64,000 nucleotides of DNA from Nomascus leucogenys (Eukaryota; Chordata; Mammalia; Primates; Hylobatidae). The DNA lies in contig NC_044402.1 in the NCBI RefSeq assembly GCF_006542625.1, positions 27,807,553 through 27,871,552 on the forward strand, given 5' to 3'. The position numbers and the translations under genes are program-made. The notes below the pieces were generated by a model. The model searched no databases, was not told the origin of the DNA, and saw nothing but the letters and a program-made list of their open reading frames with translations. Below, piece after piece: positions 22,101 to 38,100 of this stretch; position 1 is the stretch's first letter; each line of letters opens with the position of its first letter.

Positions 22101-25100
22101 ATATGCTGATGACTGTTCAGTCTGTGTTTCATTCTCTGCTTGGCTGTAGGTCCTTATATCTTACTGTCTACAAGGGCAAGTGTATCTAGATTTCCCTAAA
22201 GTGCTACTTAAATCCAAACCTAAATACATAATTTTCCACTTAATCTACCTGCTATTTGTCTAACTCAGTAAGTGATAGTGATATTTTCCTAATTGTTTAT
22301 GCTGAAAGCCTGGGAGTCATTTTTTTCTTACTATTATATTGATTTTTTTTTTTTAAATTACACAAATAGGCTGGGCGTGGTGGCTCATGCCTGTAATCCT
22401 AGCACTTTGGGAGGCTGAGGCGGGTGGATCACGAGGTCAGGAGATTGAGAGCATCCTGGCTAACACAGTGAAACCCCGTCTCTATTAAAAACACAAAAAT
22501 TTAGCTGGGCATGGTGGTGGGTGCCTGTAGTCCCAGCTACTCGGGAGGCTGAGGCAGGAGAATGGTGTGAACCTGGGAGGCAGAGCTTGCAGTGAGCTAA
22601 GATGGCACCACCGCACTCCAGCCTGGGCAACAGAGCAAGACTGTCTCAAAAAAAAAAAAAAAAAAATTATACAAATAATATATTATGGTAAAAGATACCA
22701 TAAGTATATATCACAAGTATATACAGTCCTGCCCGCTTTTCTCCTACTTTACTTCCCAGAGGTAACTGCTGTTACTACAGTGATGTATATAATTCCAAAT
22801 TTTTATTATGGATTTAGATATTTATGTATATCCTCATTTTACATATACATACAAACTTAGAAACTTTTGTTTACATGAATGGAATTTTAATGCCCATAAC
22901 TTCCTTTGACTTGCTTTTTTTTTTTTTACTTAACACATTTGACAATTTTTGTTAGTACATATAGGTCTATTTCATTTTTTTAAAATTAATCTATATAGGA
23001 TTCCATGGCGTGGTTATCTGCTAGTTTTCTTAAGCATTGGTGGTTTTTAGTTTTACAAACAAATGTATTCAAGATCTACATACAAACATCTTGTTGAACA
23101 TGAGTATTTGTTTAAAATAAATTCTTAGATGTGGACTTACTGGCTCGGAGGCTATTCAGATTTCACATGTGACACATACTGCCCATATGTTCTCTCTGCT
23201 TAGCAATCATTCTATTTCTTGTTTCCCTCAGACCTTCCATCTATTTAGTCTCTGTGAACGATCTTATTTCCTTAATACTTCCCAAGTATATTCCCCTCTC
23301 TGCTACTTAGTTCAGGCCGTTTTCATTTCTTGCTTGATTTACTGCAGCCAAGCCTGCAACCATCTCGTTGCCATTTGTCTTGCTGGCATGAACAAACAAA
23401 TTCATCCATGTTTGTCTGTCTTTCTCTCTCATCATGTATATACACATACACGCAAGTGTGCACAATTAGAATCTTTCTATGGCTTCCATGGTCTTTAAGG
23501 TAAGGACTAAGCTGCTATGGTATGCTTGCCCCTTACTCACTTTTCTGGGCTAGCTTCGACTCTCATGATCAGAATACTGAAATCCAAAAATAAACAGTTC
23601 AGTTTTAGCCATTCTGTTTGTTTTCACTATAAAATAAATACTATTATAGGTGTTCTTGTTTGTTTTCGAGAGGAGTCTTGCTCTGTCACCCAGGCTGGAG
23701 TGCAGTGGCACAATAACAGCTTGCTGCAGCCTTGAACTCCTGAGCTCACGTGATCCTTTCACCCCAGCCTTCTAAGTAGTTGGGACTACAGGTGCACACC
23801 ACCACGCCCGGCTAATTTTTTGTAATGACAGGGTTTCACCTTGTTGCCCAGGCTGGTCTCAAACTCCTGAGCTCAGGTGATCTGCCTGCTTTGGCCTCCC
23901 AGAGTGTTGGGATTACAGTTGTGTGCCACTGCCGCCAGCCAAGGTGGTTGTTAAGAAGAAAAAAACTTTTTTTCTGAGACCGAATCTCACTTTGTCACCC
24001 AGGCTGGAGTGCAGTAGGGCAATCTCAACTCACTGCAACCTCAGCCTTCCCAGTTCAAGCAGTTCTCCTGCCTCAGCCTTCTCAGTAGCTGGGATTACAG
24101 GCGCCCGCCACCAGGCCCAGCTCGTTTTTGTCTTTTTAGTAGAGATGGGTTTCACCATGTTGGTTAGGCTGGTCTTGAACTCCTGACCTCAAGCAGTCCA
24201 CCTGCCTTGGCCTCCCAAAGTGCTGGGATTACAGGCATGAGACACCGTGCCCAGCCAAGAAGAAAAAACATTCAAGCATTCCCTATAAATATTTGCCATG
24301 GGGAACTACTTGTAGTTCCCATAATATGACACATTCTCTCTTGAGACTTCCCATGGATATTCTTTTTCCTAGAAAGTTCTACCCTTATTCATTCTCTGGC
24401 TTAATTCTATTGCTTTCCATTCTCAGCTCACTCTTCACTATTCCAGGGTGTTGTCCTGGACCTTCCCTGGCTAGACTAAGTGTCCCTCTTCTCTACTCCT
24501 AATGTTTGTCATAGCAGTCTTCACCTTTTGTTGTAATTATCTGTTCACTCATAATCTATATCATCTGACTATAATGTTTTTAAGGGCAGGGATTATATAT
24601 TTATATTTTCGTCTTTGGTGCCTTACTTACTGCCTGAAAGTTTGACACATAAGGCATCCACCAGTGTTTGTTCAGCGAATAATAGTGGTTTTCATTGTAT
24701 AACACAAAACCACTTCTGAAGCCAGTGAGGAAGTATAGTCCACCCTGCAAAAGGAAAATTAGGCCCCTATACATGGAGAACATATACTGGAAATTTACTG
24801 TATACCATGGAGGCCTTCACTTGACTTCAGTTGCCTTTGTTTTGGTGCATCTCTCCCTGGGGGTAATCACTCTTCTTTATTGGTATGTGCTTCTTCTCCA
24901 GTCCCATTTGGTAGGAAAAAAACAACATCTAAGGGCAACAATTTGGCATTGGTAGGTTGTGTTATTTTGAATGAAATACAGCTTTGGTCCATTTTGCATT
25001 ATATTTCAAGAGTGGAAACAAAGAGTTTTATCTGATTTCTAGGGAATGATGTTTAAATCACTGTCTGTATTGGTGATTATTTTGTATTCAAAATAGAGTA

Positions 25101-28100
25101 GAACTGTTCAGACTGAACTATCTATTTTTGGAGTTTAGTATCTTGGCCAAATAAGGTCTCCAAAGCATTGTTCCTTATTTTTTCTTTTTTTCTTTTCTTT
25201 TTTTTTTTTTGAGATGGAGTCTTGCTCTGTTGCCCAGGCTGGAGTGCAATCTTGGCTCACTGCAACCTCTGCCTCCCGGATTTAAGTGATTCTTCTGCCT
25301 CACCATCCCATGTAGCTGGGATTACAGGCGCACACCACCACACCCAGCTAATTTTTTTGTACTTTTAGTAGAAACAGGGTTTCACCATGTTGGCCAGGCT
25401 GGTCTTAAACTCCTAACCTCAGGTGATCCCCCCTCACCTTGGCCTCCCAAAGTGTCGGGATTACAGGCATGAGCGACTACGCCTGGCCAGATCGTTCCTT
25501 TTGTCTATAATGCAGCCACTAGAAACGAACCCCAAACTGGGACCACTCTCAGGTTTATATCTTTTTGTTTGTTTGTTTTCTAGAAGCGGATAGATTCATG
25601 CATGAAGTTTGGAGTGCATTGAGTAATTCAACATTAATCAAGTAACTATTACATGCCATTGGCATTGGGGGAGCACTTTGTTTAGGACCGTCTTCAGCAT
25701 TGTACAATGTTTAGCATAAGTGGCACTACCTGTAAATCCCAGTAGTGTCCCAATCCTACCCCCGTTGTCTTAACTAGAAACACCTCACACATTTACAAAG
25801 GCACTGGGTGAGAGGAGTTAGAGGTGGCAGTGATGCCCTGTTTGACAATCACTGATTTTCCTGTTTTAGAAGAAATAGAAATGGACTGCATAATACATAA
25901 AATAGGATTTAAAAAATGTGTTATTCCAGAGACTGAACAGGTTATTGGATTTATGAATTTGGACTAAGATTTCTGATTTGCTTCCGAGAGGTCTGGTATT
26001 CTTCAGAAACCAGGGAGTTCGCACTGAAATATTAATAGTGAATGAGTAAGAATGGAAAATGCTAGGTGTTAGGTATAAGAGGTGAGAAGAATCAGGGAAG
26101 ATTCTAAGACGTAATATTCTAGGACAAGTCTAAGGCAATTGATCTCTACATGTGAAGTAAGTACTGTGTATACGACTTCCTAGTCATACAAAATTGGAAA
26201 TGAAAAAGTTTTTTTAGTGTAAATCTTGATACAACCAAATGCTTTTTTTTCCTAATTATGAAAGTGATAAATCTCTTTTTTTTTTTTTTTTTTTTTTGAA
26301 ACGGAGTTTTGCTCTTGTTGCCCAGGCTGGGGTGCAATGGCGCGATCTCAGCTCACCGCAACCTCCGCCTCCTGGGTTCAAGTGATTCTCCTGCCTCAGC
26401 CTCCCAAGTAGCTGGGATTACAGGCATGCGCCACCACGCCTGACTAATTTTGTATTTTTGGTAGAGACGGGGTTTCTCCATGTTGGTCAGGCTGGTCTCC
26501 AACTCCCAACCTCAGGTGATCTGCCCACCTCGGCCTCCCAAAGTGCTGGGATTACAGGCATGAGCCACCGCACCCAGCCAAGTGATAAATCTTGAAATAA
26601 AGGGCTTGGTGTATGTATTTTTCCCTCTGAAATAGTTTATGTAAGAAATATTACATACAGGCCAAGTGCATTGGCTCATGCCTGTAATCCCAGCACTTTG
26701 GGAAGCTTGAGGTGGGAGGATCATTTGAGGCCAGGAGTTTGAGACTAGCTTGGGCAATATAATGAAACCCTATCTCTTAAAGAAAAGAAATGTTACACCC
26801 ATACTATACCCAAAAGAATGCCTTCAGCGTATTTCCCCTAAAAAAACCGTAACAACTTTAAACTGACCCCATGATAAATTACATGTTATCTTGTTTGTAT
26901 GATTTCACACACTAGCTAAGCTAGATTAGCGTTTTCTTTCTGCCTCACATAGTGAATGTTTTGACAGGCTTATCCTTTTAGTCAGTCCAGTTCTTTGCCA
27001 GTTTTCTGTAATAAAATATCTGTTTCACAGATGAGTTACTACTTTATTTTGTTCACAAAGCTTATTTGTGCTTCTGATACTTTCAAGAGTATATTGTATT
27101 TTTCAGATAACACTCCACAGCCCATTTGCCTCCTGGTACTCAGTTTCCTCAGCACATTTAATTCTCAGACTATAAAAATTTGGGGTTTTGGCCAGATGCT
27201 GTGGCTCATGCCTGTAATCCCAGCACTTTGGGAGGCCAAGGCAGGTGGATCACCTGAGGTCAGGAGTTCGAGACCAGCCTGGCCAACATGGTGAAACCCC
27301 ATCTCTAATAAAAATACAAAAATTAGCTGGACATGGTATCATGCGCCTGTAATCCCAGCAACTTGGGAGGCTGAGGCAGGAGAATGGCTTTAACCTGGGA
27401 GGCAGAGGTTGCGGTGAGCTGAGATCAGGCCATCGCACTCCAGCCTGGGCAACAAGAGCAAGACTTTGTCTCAAAAAAAAAAAAAAATGGGGGTTTTTAT
27501 AATTAATTACTATGGAGGAATCTTGCTCTTCAGATGTCCTTTACTCAGCCTTGTGAGATGCTAGAATCTTATTGATGCTCATTTAAAGGATTATTAACTT
27601 TGGAATGCCCAAATAAGGAGCAGCAAATGACTCTTGTATGCTAAATTAGTATTGACACTTTATGTTGAACATACATGACTACCAGGGAGCCATTTACTTA
27701 TAATCCTTTCCTTATAACAGTTGCTATGGAGAAGTGATAAACTCTTCATGATTAACTCTTCATAGAATTGGTATTTTTTTCTAGTGTTGTTATATAATTT
27801 TCAGCTTAGGGTTGTATAGGTTTTTCCATGCTGAGAGGAAATAAGACTTTTGAGGTCAGATAGTAGCTGTATGATCTGAATGTACTGAACCTCACTCTTT
27901 TCAGTAGAGTGAGGTTTATAGTCCCTTCCAAAATCAACACTCCTAGAGTATGGTGACACTAATAACTCACATATCAGTAGTATGTGTTTTGTGCTAAATC
28001 ATCTTAGGCTTTCTTACCTGATCCCTCTTCCCACTCCTGAGAAAAACAAGCTGGAGATTTTAGTGTATAGCCATGAGATAGTTTTTTTCTGGGAAATCAG

Positions 28101-31100
28101 TAGCTTATAGAAAGTTCTGTAGGGCCTAAAATGTAAACTTATTTATTTATTCATTCATCCATCCATTCTTTAAAATAGAGATAGGTCTTGCCGTGTTGCC
28201 CTGGCTGGTCTTGAATTCCTGAGCTCAAGCTATCCTCCAACCTTGGCCTTCCAAAATGCTATGATTACAGGCATGAGTCATTGTTCCCGGCCTATAAACA
28301 CCTTTAGCATGTAACAGAATATCTCTAAAATTCATTTATTTATTCATTTGTACAAAAAATACTGATCAAATATCTCCAGTCATAATTATAAAGCACAGGA
28401 GATACTTTTTTTTTTTTTTTTTTTTTTTTTTAAGACAGAGTTTCGCTCTTGTCGCTCAGGCTGGAGTGCCATGGCATGATCTCGGCTCACTGCAACCTCC
28501 GCCTCCTGGGTTCAAGCGATTCTCCTGCCTCAGCCTCTCATGTAGCTGGGATTACAGGCACCCACCACCATACCCGGCTAGTTTTTCTATTTTGGGGAGA
28601 GACGGGGTTTCACCATGTTGGTCAGGCTGGTCTTGAAATCCTGACCTCAGGTGATCCACCCGCCTCGGCCTCCCAAAGTGCTGGGATTACAGGTGTGAGC
28701 CACCACGCCCAGCCCTGTTTTTATTGTTTTAATAGGGGAGACAGATAATAACCATGTAAAGTAGATAATTACGTGCTGTGAACAGTCTTGATCACAGTAA
28801 ACAGTGCTATGGAGCAAATGATTGGGTGGGGAGGGGTTACTACTAAGGCAATCAGAAGAAGCCTCAATAATGGAGACTTTTGATCTGAGACACACAGATT
28901 GAGAGCTTACTTGAAGAATGATAAACAGAACTCTGTAAAGGCCTAGAATTGGGGAAAAGTATGTTATGTTCAAGAAACAGAAGATGAGCTAGTGTGACTG
29001 AAGCATAATGAGTGAGAGTTGTAAGAGGAGATTGAAGACATAGGCAAAGTCAGGTCAAGTTGCATAAGCCATAAAGTGGCTCACACTTTTTTTGCTCTGT
29101 TTGGAGTAGAAAATTAGAAATAGCATGCATTTCCTTTAAACTGTTTTAATGAATGATGTATGATAGACTTATTAATATAAGACTTCGGCTTGTAGTGGTA
29201 AACAATTCTACAAAAAATATTCTGAAGATCTCAAGTGCCTAGGAATTTGATTTTGATATTCATAAGTTGTCCTTTCTTTTTATATACCTCAAAGAATTTC
29301 TGACTAAAGCATTAAAGGTAGAATGCCTATTATTTATTGAATTTTCTGTATCTCTTTTTTTTTTTCTTTTTATATGGTGTCTTGCTCTGTCACCCAGGCT
29401 GGAGTGCAGTGACGCGATCTTGGCTTACTGCAAGCTCTGCCTCGCAGTTTAAAGCCATTCTCCTGCCTCAGCCTCCTGAGTAGCTGGGACTACAGGCTCC
29501 TGCCACCACACCCAGCTAATTTTTTTTGTATTTTTAGTAGAGACGGAGTTTCGCCATGTTAGCTAGGATGGTTTCAATCTCCTGACCACATGATCCACCC
29601 GCCTCAGCCTCCCAAAGTGCTGGGATTACAGGCGTGAGCCACCGCGTCTGGCCCCTCTGTATCTCTTTTTTACTTTAAAATATGCCGCGTAACTTTATGA
29701 AAATATTTAAGAAGTAGGCTGGGCGCGGTGGCTCATGCCTGTAATTCCAGCACTTTGGGAGGCCGAGACGGGTGGATCATGAGGTCAGGAGTTCAAGACT
29801 AGCCTGGCCGACATGGTGAAACCCTGTCTCTACTAAAAATACAAAAAAAATTAGCCGGGCGTGGTGGTGGGCGCCTGTAGTCCCAGCTACTTGGGAGGCT
29901 GAGGCAGGAGAATGGCGTGAACCTGGGAGGCGGACGTTGCAGTGAGCCAAGGGCTCGCCACTACACTCCAGCTTGGGTGACAGAGTGAGACTCTGATTCA
30001 AAAAATAAAATAAAAAAATAAATTATAAAAAAGAAAAAGAAAATATTTAAGAAGTACAGATGGACCTGAAAGTAACCAATATTCTATTTGTTAAGAGCCT
30101 GCCACATCAGTGTCAGCCTAACAGAAACCATGTTGGGCCTAGTAGAAGTCATATAACAGGCCTCAATTTGGATAATGGGTATAAAATAAGTTGCATATAT
30201 AGAATATATTTTTCTTTTTCTTTTTTTTTCTTTCGTCTTTTCATGGAAGAAAGCATTCTGGGTTTTTTAACTATGGCACATGTTTATTTTCTTAGTCTAT
30301 GAATAGAGTTGATGGCAGAAAAGAGAAGCATTATAAGTAGGATGAGGTCAATAAAATTTTCCAGGCCCAGTGAATTTGGAAATTATTTGGTAACCTGACT
30401 TAAATTCTGATGAGTTTGTAATCCAGGATAATGGTGCTATAGGCAATTTATATTATCATTAATTTCAAGTTCTAGTGGGCCTCAAAAATAGTGATCATCG
30501 ATGCATGATTTTGTTGGCATGGTTTATTTGGATACTGACTTGATTAGAAGATCTCAAATAATTTAAATGCATGAGGTCAAGGGAGAATTACTAACTTACA
30601 GCCAGGGTAGCAATTTGGTTATATATTTTAAGCTTCCTTGGTTTTAAAATCTAAAAGAGAAAATCTAAGTGTCCTAAATTTTTAAGTGTGCTGAGAGGAC
30701 ATGTTGACATCTGAAATGGCTAATGAGGTTTCTTTTCGTTGTTTGCTTTTCTTAAGCCTGCTTGTGTTTGAACATTTTAGGTCATTTATAGCAAATACAC
30801 TGACCTGGTTCCAAAGGAGGTTATGAATGCAGATGATCCAGACCTGCAAAGGCCCGATGAAGAAGCTATTAAAGAGGTAACTGGGAATTGATATATTCGA
30901 TGACTATTTACATCCTGATTAACTTCCAAACTCTCAATGTGATATTTCCTATTTCAGATAACAGAAAAGACAAGAGTAGCCTTAGAAAAATCTGTATCAC
31001 AGAAGGTCGCCGCAGCCATGCCAGTTCGGGCAGCTGACAAACTGGCTCCTGCTCAGTATATCCGGTATGAATCATGCCTAGAAGACTTAGTTTCATTCTG

Positions 31101-34100
31101 AACTTGATTCAGCTTGGGGGGGTCATGGTATTCTTTCACTAACCCACTTAGCAACCATTATAAATGCATTGTTTTGAATAATGACTCGAAGCCTGTCTAC
31201 TCTCTTTGCAGACAATTGAAAGCACAGTTTTTTAAGGTGTCCACTTTGGTTTTTGTTTGTTTTCTGAGATAAGGTTTCTCTGTTGCCCAGGTTGGAGTAC
31301 AGTGACACCAACACAGCTCACTGCAGCCCCCACCTCCTGGGCTCAGGTGATCCTCCTGCCTTGATGCCACCATGCCTGGATAATATTTTAATTTTTTGTA
31401 GAGACAGGATCTCGCTGTGATGCTTAGGCTGTTTTCGAACTCCTGGGCTCAAGCAGTCCTCCTGCCTTGTCATCCCAAAGTACTGAGATTACAGACTTGA
31501 GCCACCACACTTGGCCTCTTTTTATGCTTTTTTTTTTTTTTTTTTTTTTTTTTTTTGAGACAGAATCTTGCTCTGTTGCCCAGGCTGGAGTGCAGTGCTG
31601 TGATCTTGGCTCACTGTAACCTCTGCCTCCCAAGAGATTCTTCTGCCTCAGCCTCCTGAGTAGCTGGGATTACAGGTGCCCGCCACCATACCTGGCTAAT
31701 TTTTGTATTTTTTTTTTTAGTAGAGACAGGGTTTCACCATGTTGGCCAGGCTGGTCTCGAACTCCTGACCTCAAATGACCCATCCTCCTCAGCTTCCCAA
31801 AGTGCCGGGATTACAGGCATGAGCCACTGTGCCCAGCCTATGCTATTTTCTTTTTTCTTTCTTTTTTTTTTTGAGATGGAGTCTCACTCTGTCACCCAGG
31901 CTGGAATGCAGTGGCACGATCTTGGCTCACTGCAACCTCTGCCTCCTGAGTTCAAGCGATTCTCCTGCCTCAGCCTCCTGAGTAGCTGGGAAGGCTTGCA
32001 CCACCATGCTCAGCTAATTTTTGTATTTTTAGTAGAGACAAGGTTTTACCACGTTAGCCAGGCTGGTCTCAAACTCCTGACCTCAGATGACCCACCCACC
32101 TCTGCCTCCCAATGTGCTGGGATTACAGGCATGAGTCACCTGGCCTGGCCTTATGCTATTTTCAAATTATATTTTTTGGTTTTAGAAATTAACAATTACT
32201 TGTGGTATATGACCTAAATCACAATTACTATTTATAGTTTTCCATTTATAGGTAATAAATATCTTTATAATACTTCTAAATTTTGAGGCGCTTCACTTGA
32301 CTAAATCTGCATAGAGAGTTGAATCACATACAGATATTGAGGGAAAATTCAGAGCTGGTAGGGCTGCTGTCATTATTCTTTTCTCTGTTTTATAACCTAT
32401 GATTAATCAAAAACTGCTAACTGTAAGTTGCCTGCTGGGATTATTATAAGTGTTTTTTCCTCAGATGCAGGCATACCAAATAGGTACTGTTTTCTAGACT
32501 GCCTATCTGGGAAACTGAACACAGCACCTTCCGTGTCGGAAAACATATGAGGATGGGTTATTTGCAAACTAATACCACTCAAGTTTATATTTTGACTGTA
32601 ACTCATAATTTATGTTCTTTTATCCCTCTTGCTGTCTGCTTTGTCTAAATATTTTGTTAATTTTCTGTTAATACTTTGCGAAAGGAATTGAAAATGTAGT
32701 CTAGTTTAAGATTGTAATAGAAGGAAAATACCTACTGAAAGCTTGAACTAATTACACCTTTAGTTTTTATCTGCTTTCTTCAGATACACACCATCTCAGC
32801 AAGGAGTGGCATTCAACTCTGGAGCTAAACAGAGGGTTATTCGGATGGTAGAAATGCAGAAAGATCCAATGGAGCCTCCAAGGTTCAAGTAAGTAAAAAG
32901 GAATAGGCTACTAATATACACAATAACATGGATGAATCTCAAAACAATTATGCTGAGTGAAAGAAGCCAGACAAAAACAAGTGCATACAGTATGATTCCA
33001 TTTATCTAAAACTCCAGGAAATGCAAACTAACCTGTAGTTACAGAAAGTAGATCGGTGGTTACCTCTGGGGAAGGAGGTAGGGACACAGAGGAGATGGGA
33101 GGGGCAAGAGGAATAGGCAAGGGGCAAGCAGAAACTTTTGGGGATGATAGACATGTTCACTATCTTGCTTGTGATGATGATATCACAGGTGCGTATTTGT
33201 GTCAAAATTTAATCAAATTGTATGCTTTAAATATGTATAGCTAATAAATGTCAATTATCTCAATAAAGCTGCCTTTTTTTTTTTTTTTGAGACAGTCTCG
33301 CTCTGTCACCCAGGCTGGAGTGCAGTGGCATGATCTCAGCTCACTGCAACCTCTGCCTCCTGGTTCAAGCGATTCTCTCGTCTCAGCCTCCTGAGTAGCT
33401 GGGATTACAGGTGTGTGCCACAATGCCCAGCTAAGTTTTTGTATTTTTAGTAGAGACAGGGTTTCACCATGTTAGCCGGGATGGTCTTGATCTCCTGACG
33501 TCAGGTGATCTGCCCACCTTGCCCTCCCAAAGTGCTGGGATTACAGGCATGAGCCACCGCACCCAGCCTAAAGCTGCTTTTTAAAATGGAAAAAAGTATA
33601 TTACTCTGCAAAATGACAATAATGTTGTGGAGATGGGGTGAGTAATAGTTTCAAAGTTGGCCATGTTTTATTCATTGTCGAAGTGGAGTGGTAAATGTAT
33701 ATCATTATACAGTCTCTGTTTTTGTCTATGTTTGAAACGTTTATGCAAGAGAAAGGAGGAGAGACTTGATATGATGACTAAAAGGGAGGAAACTATATCA
33801 CTCTCTGGTTGTGTTTTTATACTTCAGGATTAATAAGAAAATTCCCCGGGGACCACCGTCTCCTCCTGCACCTGTCATGCATTCTCCTAGCCGAAAGGTA
33901 TTCTTTGCTGTAGTCCAAAATATTTTTCTACTCATGGTTATTAATTTTATAGATAACCTCCCTATGCCTATATACAGATGCATGTCACCACACTGACTTG
34001 TAGTTTCTTTTTTTATTTTTCAAGATGAAGTTTCAAGAATGCTTATGAGAATGTATATAACATGTTAGCTATAAGTTTTGTTATTAGTAACCCAAACCCT

Positions 34101-35092
34101 ACTTTTAATGGAATGGACAGGGTCTGCTGTTTCAGTTTAAGGATGTTATAGGAAGTGAATATATGGGTTCATTAGGTCCCTGGTAATTTGAGTGACTTTT
34201 TAAGATACGTTTTGTTAATCAAAAGAACAATTTTTCATCCAAAAGAAGTCACATCGGCCGGGCGTGGTGGCTCACGCCTGTAATCCCAGCATTTTGGGAG
34301 GCCAAGGCGGGCAGATCACCTGAGGTCGGGAGTTCAAGACCAGCCTGACCAACATAGAGAAACCCTATCTCTACTTAAAAAAAAAATTTAGCCAGGCATG
34401 GTGGCGCATGCCTAGAATCCCAGCTACTTGGGAGGCTGAGGCAGGAGAATCACTTGAACCCAGGAGGCGGAGGTTGCAGTGAGCCAAGATCGCACCATTG
34501 TACTCCAGCCTGGGCAACAAAAGCGAAACTCCGTCTCAATTAAAAAAAAAAAAAAAAAAATAGAAGTCGCATCACTTTAAATATGGAAAAATACTAGCCA
34601 ACATTTATAACTGTCAAGAATAATCTCTAGATTATTTTCTATTTTTCACACTAGTTCAAAGTTACTACTAGAATTATATGGTAAACTAGTGCTAGCAAAC
34701 AAATGGACTGCTGGCCTTTTACTATGTCTGTGCATATGTCAGTGTATATGGAGCTGTCTTTGAAGATAAAGATTATACTTAGATTTACTTTGTAGACTAT
34801 AAATCTAAACCTGTCTCTTCTTTCCCTCTTCTCTCAGATGACTGTAAAGGAGCAGCAGGAGTGGAAGATTCCTCCTTGTATTTCTAACTGGAAAAATGCA
34901 AAGGTAATTAAGTTGTCAAATCAGTCTCTATTAATATAACCTACTGGAAAACACCAATAAAACAACTACAGCCTGCATAACTGTAGTTGAAACAACATGT
35001 GGTTTAACTGAGTATTTTCAAAAAGGAATGCCCAATTTGGTGACTTTTTTAATGTAATAGAAATGTTAGTATGCCAGGCACGTGAATACTGT

Positions 35093-35128
<36 letters not shown>

Positions 35129-38100
35129 TTGAGACGGAGTGTTGCTCTGTCACTAGGCTGGAGTACAGTGGCGTGATCTCGGCTCACTGCAGCCTCCACC
35201 TCCCAGGTTGAAGTGATTGCCCTGCCTCAGGCTCCTGAGTAGCTGGGACTACAGGCGCATGCCACCACGCTTGGCTAATTTTTTGTATTTTAGTAGAAAC
35301 GGGGTTTCACCCTGTTGGCCAGGATGGTCTTGATCTCCTGACCTTGTGATCCGCCGTCCTCGGCCACTCAAAGGGCTGGGATTGCAGGTGTGAGCCACCG
35401 CACCCAGCCCCTTATCAGTTCTTTTAGTGAATTGTAGCTAGCAGAAGCACATAGAGAAGGAATAAGTAGAATAAATTGTCATATAAATACAAGATGGTAT
35501 TTAGAAAACTCAAATTTATATCTAAAAATTACTTCTAAAAGAAAGTGAACTGGTGTAAAAGAGAACAGAGTAAATGGATACTTTAAGTGCTTTAATATTC
35601 AACTACTTGTCTCTGTAGTAGTGAAGGCTTAAGCTATATATCTCTAATAATCGCCAAAGTTTCTAGGAGTTGTTAAGAATCTATAGATTGTAGGATAGAT
35701 TTGCTAATTATTGTTTCGTCTTCCTTGCATCATAGTTCATGATTTTATTTTTGATGGATAAAGAAGGCCATTTCAGGTTTCTTAAGAGAATTTATATACT
35801 CACCCTAAACAAAGAGGTTGTCGACTGGTCTGATTTGAGTTGATTAATATTATGTAACTGGATGGTATCTTGAGCTGGTTCTGTAACGCTTCATTTTATT
35901 ATAAGACCATGGACTAAAAGTCAACATTTGAGAGACTAGTCAGATATCTGGAAAATAAAGCTAAGCCTGAAAGTTACATAGATATTCAAGTACAGTTCTT
36001 GAGTTATTGAAATGGGATGCAAAGTTTTAGAATGTAGAATGTCAGTTGTTTAGCAAACATTTTTTTTTTTTTTTTGAGACAGGGTCTCGCTCTGTTGCCC
36101 AGGCTAGAGTACAGTGGTGTGATCATGGCTTACTGCAGCCTCAACCTCCCAGGCTCAGGCGATCCTCCCACCTCAGCCTCCCGAGTAGTTGGGACCACAA
36201 GTGTGCCCCACCATGCCTGGCTACTTTTTTGTATTTTTGGTAGAGACGGGGTTTCACCATGTTGCCAGGCTGGTCTTGAACTCCTGAGCTCAAGCAATCC
36301 ACCTGCCTTGGCCTCCCAAAGTGTTGGGATTACAGGCTTGAGCTACTGCACCCAGCCTTTTTTTTTCTATTTACTAAAACTTCAGGATTCTAAGAATATA
36401 ACAGATCATTAAGACAGTAAAGCAGATTTAACTTCCTATAGATGCTAAGATTATAGTGATTCTACCTTTGTTTGACTGTTACATTTACTTGAGGAGCAAC
36501 TGTTGAACTGTTTGACAGTGATTTCCTTTTATTAAAATCCACAATTATTAACACAAGTATCTATTTTTCCAGAGCTTGGGTTCTGAAATCCTGCTGTCTG
36601 AGTTTAAATCCTAGTCGTCCACTTACTAACTGTATGACCTTGGGGATGTTACCAAAACATCAGTGAAATGGACACAATAATGTTAGAAGCTTTATAGAGT
36701 TATCGTGAAGGTTAAATGAGACCATAGGTGTAAGTGCTTAATCTTCTACATAAAGCACTCATTGATAGCTGATGTTGTTTTGCATCATTGTCAAGAAAGA
36801 TACAAGGAAAAAGAACCTCCAGTTAAGTGGTTCTCAAAATGTGGGCATATTTAAATTTAATTTTAGCCAGGCTCGACGGCTCATGCCTGTAATCCCAGCA
36901 CTTTGGGAGGCCAAGGGCGGATCACCCAAGGTCAGGAATTCAAAACCATCCTGGCCAACATGGTGAAACTCTGTCTCTACTAAAAATACAAAAACTAGCT
37001 GAGTGTGGTGGCGCACGACTGTGGTCCCAGCTACTCCGGAGGCTGAGGTAGGATTCTTGCTTGAACCCAGGAGGCAGAGGTTGCAGTGAGCCGAGATGGC
37101 ACCCCTGCCCTCCAGCCAGGGTGACAGAGCAAGACTCCAGCTCGAAAAAAATAAAATTAATTTAACTTCAAATAATTAATTGAAGCACTTCTGTGACTGG
37201 GTTTTCTGTCTGCTTTCACTCTAGGGTTATACAATTCCATTAGACAAACGTCTGGCTGCTGATGGAAGAGGACTACAGACAGTACACATAAATGAAAATT
37301 TCGCCAAATTGGCAGAAGCCCTCTACATTGCTGATCGGAAGGTTGGTTTGTTATAATTTGTTTAATGCTCTTGTTACTTTTTAAATCCATTCTTGGTTAC
37401 CTAAGGTACTGATAATTTAACTATAGTACTGAGCACCCCAGAGAGAGTCTCACCCACGGTACGTGTGTCAGAAATGGCAGCTGCTAGTTGGCAGCTCTCT
37501 GCATGCTCCCAGCCTTTGTAGATGTGTACATACACCCCACAGTGGTGATCCGGCTCCCTCACAACATGTCAGAATAATGGTTTGCTAGGATGATCCCATT
37601 TTATGAAGATTGCTAGGTTTCATAATTCTTGATTTCAAATTTTCCTCTGTTTTAGATGTAGATGTCCCCCAAAAGGGCAGTTGCAGGAAAAGGCAGATAA
37701 ACATTCTAATGAATTGAATGCTACATAAAATGACGTTCACAGCATTGGCCATCTATTAATATTACATAATGTATTAAATATTATGGAATTAGGCTGGGCA
37801 CAATGGCTCATGCGTATAATCCCAGCACTTTGGGAGGCAAAGACTGGTGGATTGAGGTTGAGAGTTCAAGACCAGCCTGGCCAATGTGGTGAAACTGCAT
37901 CTCTACTAAAAATACAAACATTTAGCTGGGTGTGGCACGCACCTGTAATCCTAGCTACTTGGGAGGCTAAGGCAGGAGAATCTCTTGAACCCAGGAGGCA
38001 AAGGTTGCAGTGAGCCAAGAACGCACCACTGCACTCCAGCCTGGGTAACAGAGTAAGACACTTCATCTCAAAAAATATATATAAATATAAATATTATGGA

